A stretch of 37,574 nucleotides of DNA from Phallusia fumigata. Taxonomy: Eukaryota; Chordata; Ascidiacea; Phlebobranchia; Ascidiidae. The number at the start of each line of letters is the position of its first letter. The stretch's first letter is position 1. This document shows, piece by piece, positions 1 to 11,425 of the stretch. A program made the position numbers and the translations under genes. The stretch is taken from positions 1 through 37,574 of the forward strand of contig QXVZ01000683.1 of NCBI GenBank assembly GCA_008931825.1. Direction: 5' to 3'. The notes beneath the pieces were generated by a model that was not told the DNA's origin, ran no database searches, and saw only the letters and a program-made list of their open reading frames with translations.

Positions 1-258
1 TTTTCCAGCCTGAAAAAGAAAACACTATAATGCCCCTTGGAATACAGTGGTATCAAACCTTTTTGATGTACTTAACTCCTCTACTAGACACAGTATTACT
101 TCAAGGTTTGGGACCACTGGTCCACTAATAGAATTACTACACTTATTATGAATAAGTTAACTAACAATTCCTCCAGCCTAGTATAAAGCAGCTTCACATC
201 TTTGTAGTGTATGTAGTCACTAAGTCAGTATTAAAGTGCTGATTTCAAATGTTTGTAC

Positions 259-671
259 CTTTCAAAATTGCACTGACATCCTCATAAAAGCCAGCAATAA
301 GCGCCACATGCCCTGGCCGAGATTCCGTTGGCACTCGTGTATGTGACACACCCCATGTTCCTTCATTTTCAATGATATTTCTGCAAAAAATAGATTTTAC
401 GATTGCTCTGTAATCAATTTTCATTTTTGTTGAGTCATATTTACCTTAAATATGGTGCCCTCGTTTCCCCATTTTCGTCAAGTTCAAAAAACTTGTCAGC
501 ACGGAGGCCGTCGCCAACAAAAAGCACTAGTCGTGAAGACGGAGGTTTTACTTGCGGTGCGTACTCTTGCATTCCATGAACCAAAGGTGACTTGAAGTAA
601 ATGTCGAATATTGAAGCACATAGTATCACATGTACAACAATACTTAAACCAACAAATAACCAAAACTTCAT
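259..671 (-). CDS. PIGN: PIGN, GPI ethanolamine phosphate transferase 1 (first two coding exons, partial)
   Basis: Exon 1 runs 671-445 and exon 2 runs 380-259 on the minus strand, split by a 64-nt intron (donor AG|GTAA, acceptor TTGCAG). The next donor is GTAC at 258, after which the gene leaves the window. Exon 1 starts at ATG 671-669. It encodes a hydrophobic signal-anchor (about residues 4-22), the IFDIYF and SPLVHGM motifs, then FVGDGLRAD around D54, a metal-binding aspartate of the alkaline-phosphatase fold. Exon 2 continues in frame (codon 76 is split AG|A) with [20 protein letters not shown], the most conserved stretch of the family and the region of the catalytic threonine. PIGN adds phosphoethanolamine to the first mannose of the GPI anchor precursor in the ER membrane. 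About 116 of roughly 930 residues are present. Identification rests on recalled family sequence and is very secure. Confidence 0.95.
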
Positions 672-696
672 TTTTTCAGATGCTAAATAAAGAAAC
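672..696 (-). promoter_or_regulatory. Splice-acceptor-like site just upstream of the PIGN start codon
   Basis: On the minus strand a pyrimidine-rich run ending TTTATTTAG (AG at 684-683) lies only 11 nt before the PIGN ATG. This could be the acceptor of a 5' UTR intron or of spliced-leader trans-splicing, which is common in Ciona and leaves very short leaders. No promoter motif is obvious upstream. The choice between the two is inference. Confidence 0.4.
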
Positions 697-1208
697 TAAA
701 TCAGAGTTACCAGTACCAAATCATGGCATTAAAGTGAACCTACATAACCATATCGTGCCATGTCCAAAACAGGTTTGTCAACGCAGGTTTTTGGTTAGAA
801 CCTAGCACTACATGCTGTACATATTTGTACGAAACACCAAACACGTTAACTCTGCATTGTTTAGTAGAAAACCGTTGAGTAAAACCAACAAGAATTTGTC
901 CTGAAGCAAACAAGACTTTTCTCGACTCCAGCTTTGGTTCACCTTTGTAAAGACCAAAACTCACCGAACAAAAGGGACAGAAGGAATAACAAAAGGGACT
1001 GACGAAAAGACTACCCATTCACCAACCAGTTTCCCTTTATTTATTTGTATTAAGTTACCTGCAGTTGGCGCACAGCTGGGTGTGTACGGGGCCGACCTGT
1101 ACACGCAACAACGGCCCAAGTTGTATAATAAGTTAGGTTGTACTGCCCCCCAAAACAATTTCCAGCTTTCTATGCTATTGTGTCGTAGCACAAACTTAAC
1201 ATCCACAG
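697..1208. other. PIGN upstream flank, no gene seen
   Basis: AT-rich DNA between the PIGN start and the duplicated block at 1209. Open frames on both strands are short and unrecognised. The part up to about 780 is also represented in the decayed copy that ends near 4250. Confidence 0.5.
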
Positions 1209-1437
1209 AAGGCTGCGATTCGTGAGCAGCACGTGCTTTTCGAAACGTCTAGCCTAATCGCCACATCAGGCCTTACATCCGGTACGTTACTGGCGTCATA
1301 CATGCATCGAACACGTGCAAACTAAAATACAATATGGCTGCTAAACAGGGGGTTAGACAAAACCCTACCAGGATTTGTTTCCATGGACAGCAATCAGAAA
1401 TAAATTTAGGATATTCACACAAATCGACCATACCTGA
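1209..1437 (+). repeat. Duplicated block X, copy 1
   Basis: This segment aligns colinearly, with many substitutions and small indels, to 3119-3364. Shared landmarks in the same order are GAGCAGCAC / GAGTAGCAC, GGCGTCAT / TGCGTCAT, GCTAAACAG, CAATCAGAAATAAA and CCATACCTG. It is an old direct duplication, much more diverged than the copies flanking the N characters. Confidence 0.7.
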
Positions 1438-3118
1438 CTGATCTGACCTCTACATCTTTACTGAATAATAACTGAGTGAATAGTTAACATTATAGAACAA
1501 CTGTCTTGATCTTTTAGCTTACCAAGCTTATTCTGATGGCAAATAATGTGGGATTAAACTGTTCAAAATACAATATAGACTTTAGCTTGGACATTTTGTG
1601 ACTCATCCTTGTCAAGTCACTTCTGATCCAAATGATTAACTACAAATTATTTGTAAAAATGCTTAGATGTTGTTGCATATGGCAAAATAATACAATCACC
1701 ACATACTTCATCGCTTTGACCACATATATTTCGCTTTAAAATCAACAATAGCTTTCTAAACTATAGCTACACACGTTAGAAACTCCAATATTCCTGTTGG
1801 GTAGAAAGATGACTTGAAGCCTGTGTTTGCTGTGTCAATTTCTGTGTTTGCTTTCTAAATCAACTCAGTCGGAACGACATAAAACACGGAGAGAGAAATG
1901 CCTGTTTTGGCCTTTGTAGGACAATGGCTATAACTGCTAGCAACTCGCTGAAGCCTGACAGCGCCGCAGGGGGGTCGCTTATATTACCGAAACGGCTCTA
2001 AACGCGCTCTTCCTTGCGCTCTGAAACTCCCACACATCAAAAGCCAAAATTACGTATAATTCATTAAGGCTACGCGGACATGGGGTGGCGCTCAAGAGCA
2101 AGTCAGAGAACAGCAGAACATGCGGCGTTGCTCCACCATTACCACCGCTTTCACCCGATTTGTTTGCAAAAGACCAGCATAGAACAATGTTTTAGGGTGA
2201 CGTTTTTAGAGCAACCCGATATGTACATGTTGGATGTGTATAAGGGCAAATGGTTTGGGAAAATCAATGCTACCATTATTATCGCAAAAATGATCCTGCC
2301 ACAATTTAGGTAGTTTTTAAAGGTGGTTTGCAGCTTGCGTTTTGTTTGTGTGTTTTTTGAACCTTTTGTGTTTCTTATCGCCTTTTTTCTTGCGTGTGTG
2401 TTGCAATTTCTGACGCTTTTGTAAATGGTGCAGACGCGTGCGTTGAGGGTGCAGTGATAGTGGCTCCGATTTTATACTCTTAATCCTTTTATGATTGTTT
2501 ACATTTCATACCTTAACATTATTTATATGTTACATATTGTTTAGAACTGATGATGCCATTTGGCGAGATCGATTTTATTATTCACAAAACGAATTACACA
2601 GACTGATTTGAGTGTGCTATAAGCTTCAGCTCTATAGTTTATCCGAAACTGAAATCGTCTGTATTAAGCACCCGTGGTTCAGGACGATTTGTGCATGGCA
2701 AAAGCGGTTTCTGTAATAACGGGCATGGAAAAGTTAAAATACAGAGGCGAAATAACAGCAGTTACAAATTGACCTCTAAGGGTAAATTCACAGTTCTGCA
2801 AATTACTACACCAAGTTAAACAACGTTAACAACGAACTGGCAAACCTCACACAAAATCTTACCGAATTAGTACACTATGTCACGGAAACGACATGGCGTT
2901 GGACAACAGTCGAAATCAGTGTCAATTCGAAAATATTCCACACAACTAGCAGCTTATAAAGGTTGAGAACAACTGGCCGAAAACAATGTTGGCCTTGGTC
3001 AAAATACGACAATGTAGAAGAAATAAGCAAATCCTGAACAAAATGCCAAGGTAAGTAAACAACACAGTGTTCGCTTTGCTTATCAAAAGATCCCAATACA
3101 TGTCTTATATCCTACTCA
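1438..3118. other. Intergenic DNA, nothing recognised
   Basis: No coding segment with splice signals or recognisable protein. The ATG-started frame at 2080-2313 (77 codons) has no recognisable domain. The stretch near 2940-3060 resembles 830-950 weakly and may be a remnant of the middle part of the same duplication. Confidence 0.4.
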
Positions 3119-3364
3119 AAAAGTCGTAATTCGCGAGTAGCACATACGTTTTAAATCGCTTTGCTCAATTGCGACATCTGGTGTTACACTATACATGTTA
3201 TTTGCGTCATGAATGGATCGAAAATGTGTAAACCGAGTTCAACAGGGCCGGCAGCTAAACAGAGGGCTGAGCAAAACCGGGCCAGCAGGCGTTGTTTTCA
3301 TCGACAGAGGATAAACAACAATCAGAAATAAAGTCAGGGTATTCATACAAGTCTGCCATACCTG
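3119..3364 (+). repeat. Duplicated block X, copy 2
   Basis: Second copy of the 1209-1437 block. It ends at the same point (CCATACCTG), then passes directly into sequence matching the PIGN intron 2/exon 2 boundary. That is the junction expected between two units of a tandem duplication spanning roughly 228-1437. Confidence 0.7.
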
Positions 3365-3367
3365 GTT

Positions 3368-4250
3368 ACAAGTTTTAATGCTGATTTTAAATGTTTGTAC
3401 CTTTTAAACTTGCACTGACATCATTATCAAAGCCAGCAATTCGATGTTACGATTGGCTCTGTTGCCGTTTATCGCCACAATTTATATATGTTGTGTGCCA
3501 ACTAACTGTGAAACTGTGTTCGTCGGTAAGTGTTTAGTGTTGACATGTAATAGTTAATTGCGTATATTGGTTTGCACATGTGACTGATGGTTTAAATGCA
3601 TTTTCTACAGTGCGTGCATTGAGTAATTATCCTATGTCAAGTACGTAAGCTGTTTACAGCAAGTTAATTTCGGTAAGCATCCTACTACATGTGCATTGTA
3701 TTTAGTAAATGTTAACGACAATTGGAACTGTATTGTATCCTTAGATTGCAACTTTAGAATCTCGTCACTTCTGTGTAGTAGCTGAGTCGCAAAATAGTTT
3801 CGTGAGTTCTTCATTGACAAATTTGTGCTCACATTTATCTGTTTTGGGTTGGTTATTCTTTTAGCAAATCGTCGCTACCGCTGCTGCCGATTTGCCTATT
3901 TGGTGGTAGCCGTGGTTGTTGCCTTGACGCCAGTTTGGAATTGTCGTCTTAAGTCGGAACAGGACGGGACGTATTTCATCGTGACAAACTCCTTGGTGAG
4001 GCCTAGCCATGCGCAGGTCGGCCGTTCACAGTCTACAAGGGTTGTGCTGGCGGTACGCTTGTATTCTTTGAACCAAACGTAACTTTGAGTCGAATATTGA
4101 GACAAAGAGTATCACATGAACAATAATACTTAAAATAATGAAAGATCAAACTTTTTTTTCAGTTTCTATTTTATAGAAACTAATAGAATCATCGGTATTA
4201 ACTTGTTGTATTAAAGTAATCTCCTTCAACCATATCGTGTCATGAATACA
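3368..4250 (-). pseudogene. Decayed duplicate of the PIGN 5' end
   Basis: 3375-3445 matches PIGN intron 2 and the end of exon 2 (AATGTTTGTACC, TTGCACTGACATC, AAAGCCAGCAAT). The copy then jumps to the short intron (ACGATTG[G]CTCTG), so most of exon 2 is deleted. About 470 nt of unrelated DNA follow, then a diverged exon 1 from about 3941. The part 4030-4160 clearly matches 555-685 (TTGAACCAAACGTAACTT, TCGAATATTGA, AGTATCACATG, ACAATACTTAAA-like stretches). The match continues into the upstream flank (ATTAAAGT, AACCATATCGTG) to about 4250. The start codon is lost: CTTCATTTTTTCAG in the gene is CTTTTTTTTCAG here. Deletion, insertion and start loss make it non-functional. Confidence 0.8.
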
Positions 4251-7200
4251 AATACCGGTGTTAATCATATATTCCCAAAACAGAATTTGTAATTTTGTTG
4301 TTTGGGTCTACCACAACATTTACAAAGACATTTACTAAATTTTTAAAAAGCTACTAAAATTTATACCTCATGAAATACATAGCTTGAACTTACGTTTTTG
4401 GAACCTTTTTAATTACACGACATAACAGGCTTCGTAATACTTATGGATTAGTCAATTATGCGCAAAAATACTTTAAGCCGAGGAGGGACTGAAGACAAAA
4501 TGATCAAAAACAGGACTAACCTGAACAAGGTAGGACGTCTAGCCACCCAAATGTCGCTGTCAGTACTCCACTAACGAAATAAACTCCGTTTAGGATACTG
4601 ATTATCGTTCAACCCAGTCAATGTTCAAGTGAAATTAAGGAAAAAATGGACGACTACCCATATAACACTGAAGGCCATTTCGGTATTGCCATTAAACATT
4701 TGTCCGCGTGATGTCACTCGTGCACAACTTGTCCTTTTTAAAATCTCGGACCAAATTCAAATTTTCAGCTGTTGTGGAAGATGCCCATAGTTAGTGGTAG
4801 GTTGATAACTTTGAAAATATCACTAACATGAAAAATGCCAGTGTTTATGTAAGCTTTTGAAAGCTGATTTACGCGTGATTTGCATACATTCTTTTGGATT
4901 TTGAGCTTGTTTTGGGCGGTCGTCCACTTTCTACACTTTGTAACACCAAACCATACTAACCCCTGGAGGCCTTAAAAATCACAGACGTCAGTAAAATGAC
5001 TTTGTATGCTGTGGGTTTAACTCTTTAAAGCACCGAACGGCGTAGCAAGACTGTTGTCCATAGGAACGAAAGCAAGAATCCTACTGTAGTAGGACATCAA
5101 CTAACTTTGCAAGACAAAATGTTGTTGTTGTTTTCACACAGACAGCTTTGTTAAGTTGTTTGTCTGCATGTGGGGAAAAATCCATCCATAATATTTGTGG
5201 AGAAACAATCTGAAGTTGGGAATACCGTGGGTCGCCCGAGGCCATTTCTCCGCAGGCGTTGCACACGAACCCACGAGATTGGAGCACCCGGCACTGGCGC
5301 TCAACCGCTTCTGCGTGTTTGCTCTACCTCTATTTGTGGAAAGCCGCCTTTATTGGCGCACGCAAGCTCAATAGGGCGAGACGACGTAATGAAAGATACA
5401 GGAGCAGTCACGAGGAAGGTGCACAATGCGCGTACGCACTCGCTCTTTTGTTCAAGGTTTAAGCGTGTTGTTGGTTCGAGTTCGTTGCCCCGCGGACGTC
5501 ACTCCATTCAGCCGTAACACAGTGTTTGCTAAACGTTTAGCTGCTTTTGCACCAGGGAGAAATATGCGGTGCAGGGGTGAAAAGCAATTGTCCTGTTTTT
5601 AACTTAGAATGGTTTGAAGAAAAGGCTTTGTAGAAAAATTAAAATCCATGGAAAAATAGTAATATCCCTGGGCAAATTAAAAAATTTTATAGGTGCCATA
5701 GGTTAACTAGCTGGGTATCCAGAGTTTCAAAATAACGAAGTGTAATCAGTATCTTTTGGAGTAATTTTTTTTCTTCCCTAAAAAACACAACTTCCCTAAA
5801 GCTTTACGAAACGAACAACAACGAGCAACGTACATGTAGATGTAACTATTACAAGGTAAAATTTCCATAGATTTCTACATAATGCGTCGGCGCATATGCA
5901 AAGCGTGTATACATGACATTACTCGGAACTCGACCAAGGTTAATTCCATGTGTTTGTCCAGGTATGTCGCACGCATGAGGTCAACGACCTTGAGTCTTTT
6001 ATATCCAATATAACGAGCTTAACCTACAATATGAAAATTTTTAGGTTCAGATAAAACTTGTGGGACGGTGACGTATTTGTTTTGCAAAAAAATAATGTGT
6101 TGTGTAAGGATGAGCCAGCGATTCTCAGCTTTTTTCCTTAGCGACCCGTATTAAAATTAATAGTTTTCAACAATGAATACAACCCAAACAAAGTTGATTA
6201 GAAAACTGGTTTACAGTAAAAGAACACAAATTTGCAAATTTTTTTCGTTGCTCAATAAAGCTTAGCGCCAAACGCATGTGATGTTTTGCATACAAACGTT
6301 TTCTGTATTTGCATGTCATTTATGCAAGTGTAGAAAATCGAATCTTAGGATCAATTGACCAAATAATTAAAAACCAAATGTGTGATACTGTTTGAGTGAA
6401 GAACACAATTTAATAAATAGAAAAAATACAGTTGGTTAAATAATTGTTGGCAAGCAGCAGAATGGTTTTGTTTGACATAACTTGGTGTAACATAAATGTT
6501 TAAGAGCGAAGCTAAAATTTTGTTTGACTGACTTCACTGCCAAATCCTAGTGAAATAGCAACCTAGCATAGACCTTTGTGAAAGTTAATGACCCATGAGC
6601 AATGCGCTGTCAGTTATTTTTTCGGATACAACTGTTTTAGCTCGGTAAAGTAATTACAGTTAAAATTCTCTCGTGATCCATCTGTTCTACTTGGCCACCC
6701 GCATGTGGGTTACGGTTTATCAAACACTGGGTTAAGCCTCATATACCAGCTTACGATGCGGGTTAATAAGCTAGGTTTGTGTGGATACAAGCGTGGACTT
6801 TGTACAATGGGGGTTGTAAAAGGCGCCATATAAACGAAAACAATAAAAATTAATAATCGAACGTTGCCCGAGCGGCGTTTAAAAGAATCGTTATTTAAAA
6901 GTTATACTGACCTGGATTCATATTTCTTATTTTTTAAAGGTTTTAAGGTTGGTATGCGCATTGACACGGCGGTATTTTTTTGAAAAAATTTTTTTGAAAA
7001 AAATACCTAATCAACCTGTATTGTTTACGATATCGCAACAAAATTGTAAAATATACTTTAGGGCAGTAAACTTTTTGTTGAAATATCATTATAAATCATA
7101 TGTGTGTAATGATCACTTTTTGCACTGATAATATAAACAACGATTAGTGAAACATTTACATAAAAATGTATTCACTACATATAGTAAACACTCTGATAAT

Positions 7201-10200
7201 TAAGTTATCGGTGACCCACATTTCCCTTCCCGATAGCCTTTTACATGAGCTTCATTCATTTTCGTTTTTGCCGCTTTTTCTTTTATTCTTGACTTTTGAA
7301 TATGTTTTACTACACAACAAAAGGACATGGGTTGCCTACGCATGCTTATTGCGGAGCTTTCGGATCCCGACTCATAAAAAAGCTGTTCCAAATTTACTTA
7401 GTCACCGCCGAAACGTTGCTGATTCATCCAGAAAATATTGCGTGGGGAATTAAAAATTCGTGGGTGTGGACACATATTGCCCCCAAGGGATCAAAACAAA
7501 ACACATTTTTGGTAAGCCTTGGAATTTGTAGAATACGCCTTGTTCAATGCCATAAAAGCAATATATTGTGTATACCGGCTTAGGGAGAAATCTTCCTGGT
7601 TCGGGCTCGTCAACAGCTTTGACGAGAATGACTGGCACACTACGCAGCCTTTTTTCTCTTGTGTTACCCACTATTTACCCTTCTGGGCACTGTGTTGCGT
7701 AAGAATGAGCTTTGGTCGGCTTTGGGATTGTAAGTCTCAGTTAACTCATCTGTTGTGTGACAGTTGTTTGCCAACGCTTTGTTAATAAGTATTTGTTTGC
7801 TTCGCTCATGCAACTGTTACCATTTCGGGCAAATAATAAGTTTTTGACTCGAATCGTTTTCAGTTCTGTTATACTACAGTAGTATTAGGAGCTGTGTCGA
7901 TTTTGAGGCTCCTTATATGTTTTGATATCGCAGCATTTTGTCACCAACCCACGTTTGATGCGAAAAATCCGTTTTTCTTAAGCCAACATATCAAAATAAA
8001 ACAAGACAGCCAACCGACAAATGATTGTGTTTGATAAAATATTAACTGAAAGTTTGTCAAGGTCATTTCATACCACTGAGGTATTATTATGAAACAAATT
8101 TCAAACAGCAACTACAACAATGCTTAATACATGGAAATAAAATTTCTTCAAAGTAGCCTAATACTTCCTGTATCGTTTTAAGTCGCTTGCACCAGCATGA
8201 CGCAACATAACTCAATCGATGTGATGAATTGACTTGAACAGCTTCGGTTTTGTTTCGTTGTTGAAAAACTGCTTGGTATGCAGCGAATGCGAGTTACGAC
8301 AGTGTTGCTTGAAGTCTCTGCAAACACAATTTTCGAAAATACCCATAACAGTTCCTTATAGCCTGGCGGCAGTTTAAACCACACATTCCTCCACATGAGA
8401 TTGTGAAACGCGGAAGCGAAACTCTTTCTACTCAAAGTTTCTATCGACTCCATGGTTTGGTATGTAAATTCCCCACTAACCCTATACTGATGTCCGATAA
8501 ACAAGTCAGCCTCAAGCACATTCGATTTTAGACCCCTAGACTTTTTGATGCACTTTTATTTGAGTAACGTGCTTTGTATTCAAACGCCTGGTAGTGGAAA
8601 ATCGTCATAACAACATCGCCAAAGCTGTTTTATCAACTGTAGTTTAATTGAAAAAAAAATGTGTGTACCGTTGAAATCGAAACCCAACATTTAATATTTG
8701 CCCAGTAACGTTTTACCATACAAAATAATGTCTGCGTTTGACACATTTTATTAAAACTTATAAAAATAGACCCACTAACAGAAACGTCAGTAGCTCCGTG
8801 TGCGGTTTGCAGCTATAGTCAATGGTTTATGAGGCGAAATTTGGCGTCTTGTTATAAAAATAGACACCCTGAAAGGTCTTTAACTGTTTGACCCGAAAAA
8901 CACAAAAAATAATTATGTTATTCTGCGTTACGTGTCGTACCAACCTTTGAAAGGTTTAGTGACGATAAATTGTTTATTTTTAAATTCAGTGACGCTGCTC
9001 GCAAATGAAGCCTGGCACGGGAGTAAGGTTGCGCTAACCTCTTTGTTAACCGAATTTCGTAAGAACCACTCTATAATCTTTCCCCGAAGTGTGAATGTGC
9101 TCTGGGCACGGTAATACCATAAATTCCAGCCTACGTACAGGTGTAAGTTGTAGCCAAAGGCTGTTCAAAATATATATAATTTTTTCAAACTAATTTTAGA
9201 CACTTTTGGGTATACCGCACAAATATGAATAAAATTGTGTTTTCTTGTTCGACAACGATCAAGTAGTCTGTAAGTGACGCACGTGGCTGTTACGTCAAAT
9301 GTTCTTTGCGAAACATGGAGTGGTTTAGCTAAGCGCCATTCTGATCTTAAAGACAAGCTAAATATCAGCGTTTCTTGCTGGAAGCACAATTGACCTCAAC
9401 GGCTAAGGTCACTTTCTCCTTTTTTGTTTTTCACACATCTCGTTTTCATCGAAAGTAAAGTTCAAGGTGTTTGTTGTTGCTTCAGAATAATTACGTTAAT
9501 TTTTTGTTACCAGTGAGGCTGCTCTTCCAAACCTTCAGGCATTTTACTGATCGATCCGAAACCTTGCCAAGACAGTAAAGCGTAGACCCAATTTGCCTGA
9601 ACATGTCCAAGCACGTTGTACACGTTTAGTAGTTGTGCCACAGGTGATGCAATGTCAACGGATACCTGTTATCAGCACTTTAAAATACGGTGGACGTGCG
9701 TTCTGTACGTCACAACCGATGTTACGCGTCACGGTTCGACGAACACAGCTTGTTTTGGAGCTGAGAAATTGTCACGAGTTGGGCGCCGAACCGCTTTGGA
9801 AAGTACTGCGCTCTATAAGCTGTTGATGATTTTTTGTGACTTCGTGCGTTACCAGGTTTTTCAGGGGCTTGACGTTGCTCTTTTTAATACTAAAGGCCTT
9901 TTAACCTAATTATGAGGCCGAGAAGGCTTGTGTCGCCATAGACGTTTGTCCAATTCTCCTCACCCTTGTTTACACGGGGCTTGTGTTACAAATAGCTGCT
10001 CAAATGCGATGCAAACAAAGGAGCTGTTTTGGATCTAAAAACACACCTTTGATACGCGCCCCATGTAAAAATCAACTGGAAGACGTCAATAAACTGGAAA
10101 TTGAATACATAGCAGATGGACAATATCTATTCGCCCCTTTTAACATCAAACCCCATTTGGAATATACATCACAATGCAAATAAACGTCATCGTCCCCAAA

Positions 10201-10225
10201 ACAGGAAGCTCTATTTCAAACTTAC
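4251..10225. other. About 6 kb of intergenic DNA without a recognised gene
   Basis: AT-rich DNA on the 3' side of fos and upstream of PIGN. The longest frames (5170-5517 plus, 7296-7583 plus, 8178-8519 minus, 9593-9909 plus) are about 75-115 codons. They show no recognisable domain, and the 5170 and 8178 frames open with GTG rather than ATG. A GC-richer patch lies around 5220-5520. I see no RNA gene and no transposon ends. Confidence 0.5.
6971..7007. repeat. AT-rich palindrome
   Basis: GGTATTTTTTT and AAAAAAATACC form 11-bp inverted arms around an interior that is itself a near-tandem repeat of T7GA6. It could fold into a hairpin. No flanking duplication was noticed and no function can be assigned. 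Confidence 0.6.
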
Positions 10226-10324
10226 TCCATTTTTATGGCTCTTGTAGATGGTAAACAAGCTTTCGTCGCGCTGCCTTGAAACCATAAACGCTGTGTACCT
10301 GGCCGACCCCAGCCACGAAAACAT
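10226..10324 (-). CDS. Candidate first coding exon, unrecognised protein
   Basis: ATG at 10324-10322 opens 33 codons (starting MFSWLGSARY, ending YKSHKNG) that end in phase 0 at a strong donor, GGA|GTAAGT (10226/10225). An internal methionine at 10285 is another possible start. A TATATAAG sequence sits at 10342-10335 on the same strand and an E-box cluster lies about 100-230 bp upstream, so a minus-strand promoter is plausible. A TATA box this close would put the start site after the first ATG and favour the second. No downstream exon was found and the peptide matches nothing I know. It could be chance. Confidence 0.2.
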
Positions 10325-10334
10325 GTGAGCGTTC

Positions 10335-10342
10335 TTATATAA
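10335..10342 (-). promoter_or_regulatory. TATA-like sequence
   Basis: TATATAAG on the minus strand (TATATAAA shifted by one base on the plus strand) lies between the E-box cluster and the candidate exon at 10226-10324. A TATA role is inference. Confidence 0.25.
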
Positions 10343-10416
10343 ATACTGGCGTGTATTGACACCATTTGGTGGGAAGAAAAACAGGTCTCGGAACGAAAAA
10401 AGAACAGGCAAAATAA

Positions 10417-10587
10417 CACGTGTAAAGCCACTCACGTGTCCGAATAAAATAAAGCAACACGGATTGGTTTATGCACTTAAATGTATACAACAGACAACCA
10501 TAGGCAGTTTTACTATTTCTCAATGGGGCAGCGTGACAGTGTGGAAAGTATCTCACGTGATGTCACATGACGCGGTGATGACGCAAT
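10417..10587. promoter_or_regulatory. E-box / TGACGCAAT cluster
   Basis: Three CACGTG cores occur at 10417-10422, 10433-10438 and 10554-10559. The last is inside the palindrome TCACGTGA (10553-10560) and is followed by TGATGTCACATGACG and TGACGCAAT at 10579-10587. USF/MiT-type bHLH and ATF/C-EBP-type bZIP factors bind such sequences. It may be the promoter of the weak exon at 10226-10324 or an enhancer in the 3' flank of fos. Confidence 0.45.
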
Positions 10588-10991
10588 CACTTGACCGATG
10601 TTTGTTTAAAAATGCTTAGTTTAAGAATCCTGATGTGGTGAACGCGGGGTTTACAGAGTATAAAACAACTGCAAAACACAAATGTATGTGTGTTTTTAAC
10701 GTACAGAAGTTTAACGGACGTCTGAGAGAACGTTTCTCCTTAGTGTGCGGACGCGACAAGTAACCTGATAGTGCATCGATAACGAGATGCCAGATAGCCG
10801 CGGACAATCAAATACCGCTTTTCAAAAATGTTTTGGTTTAATTTTCGCTGCGCCATGGTTAGTTGCGGGATGTACAAAAGTGGAGTGACCTGTTACAGAA
10901 TGTCAACACAATCAAGGGTAAAAAACGTGCAAGACATTAGAGATCTGCATGGGAACGGTATGACGAATTTCGTAGTCGGCATAATAAACGG

Positions 10992-11002
10992 AAATAAATA
11001 AA
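10992..11002 (-). promoter_or_regulatory. AU-rich element in the fos 3' UTR
   Basis: The minus strand reads TTTATTTATTT, containing the TTATTTATT nonamer and overlapping ATTTA pentamers. Such elements drive rapid decay of immediate-early messages. A second ATTTA-containing run lies at 11084-11076. Function here is inferred from the fos family. Confidence 0.6.
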
Positions 11003-11075
11003 GTTGGACTGGCAAGAGTGATTTTGAATGGGACACCCATAATGCAGCAGTTTAACTGTCGATGCTCTAAAGGAG

Positions 11076-11084
11076 AAATAAATA
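11076..11084 (-). promoter_or_regulatory. Second AU-rich motif in the fos 3' UTR
   Basis: The minus strand reads TATTTATTT, with one ATTTA pentamer followed by an overlapping TTTATTT. Together with the nonamer about 80 nt further downstream it makes a scattered AU-rich element. Confidence 0.5.
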
Positions 11085-11425
11085 TATTACACTTAGGGAA
11101 CGCACAGGGAAGAAAAGTAACTTTAAAATATACACCTTTACATCGTGTTGTGTCAGCACAGTTAGTGTTTGTCGCACGTTACAGACGTAAATCTTAACCA
11201 AAAAAGTAGTAGTAGCATCACATCATGACTTTTCAAGGATAGCACAGGCAAAGCGAATACAGCACTGGGATGTTACAGCACTCTCATAGGCAATGCGAAG
11301 CTAAACTGTGGCCAGACGGCTTCGTGCATAATGCAAAAAACTGACACATGGTCATTGCATGGACATTCTCAATTGCGAACGTCGCGAAAGAAATGTTCAA
11401 ATAAAATTGTTTTGTAATGCGCCAT

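Larger units (their letters stand above)
10837..11425 (-). other. fos: Probable fos 3' untranslated region
   Basis: Downstream of the fos stop codon on the minus strand there is no frame of note. ATTAAA, a common variant poly(A) signal, lies at 10842-10837. I saw no perfect AATAAA on this strand between the stop and that site. The region carries two AU-rich motifs (separate entries), typical of fos messages. The exact 3' end is inferred. Confidence 0.5.

Noticed and set aside
5470-5490. tRNA T-arm-like GGTTCGAGTTC
   Set aside because: No acceptor, D or anticodon stems can be formed around it.
5170-5517. 115-codon plus-strand frame in a GC-richer patch
   Set aside because: Starts with GTG, unlike a eukaryotic start, has no splice context and no recognisable domain.
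8178-8519. 113-codon minus-strand frame
   Set aside because: Starts with GTG, is AT-rich, has no recognised domain and no convincing splice sites.
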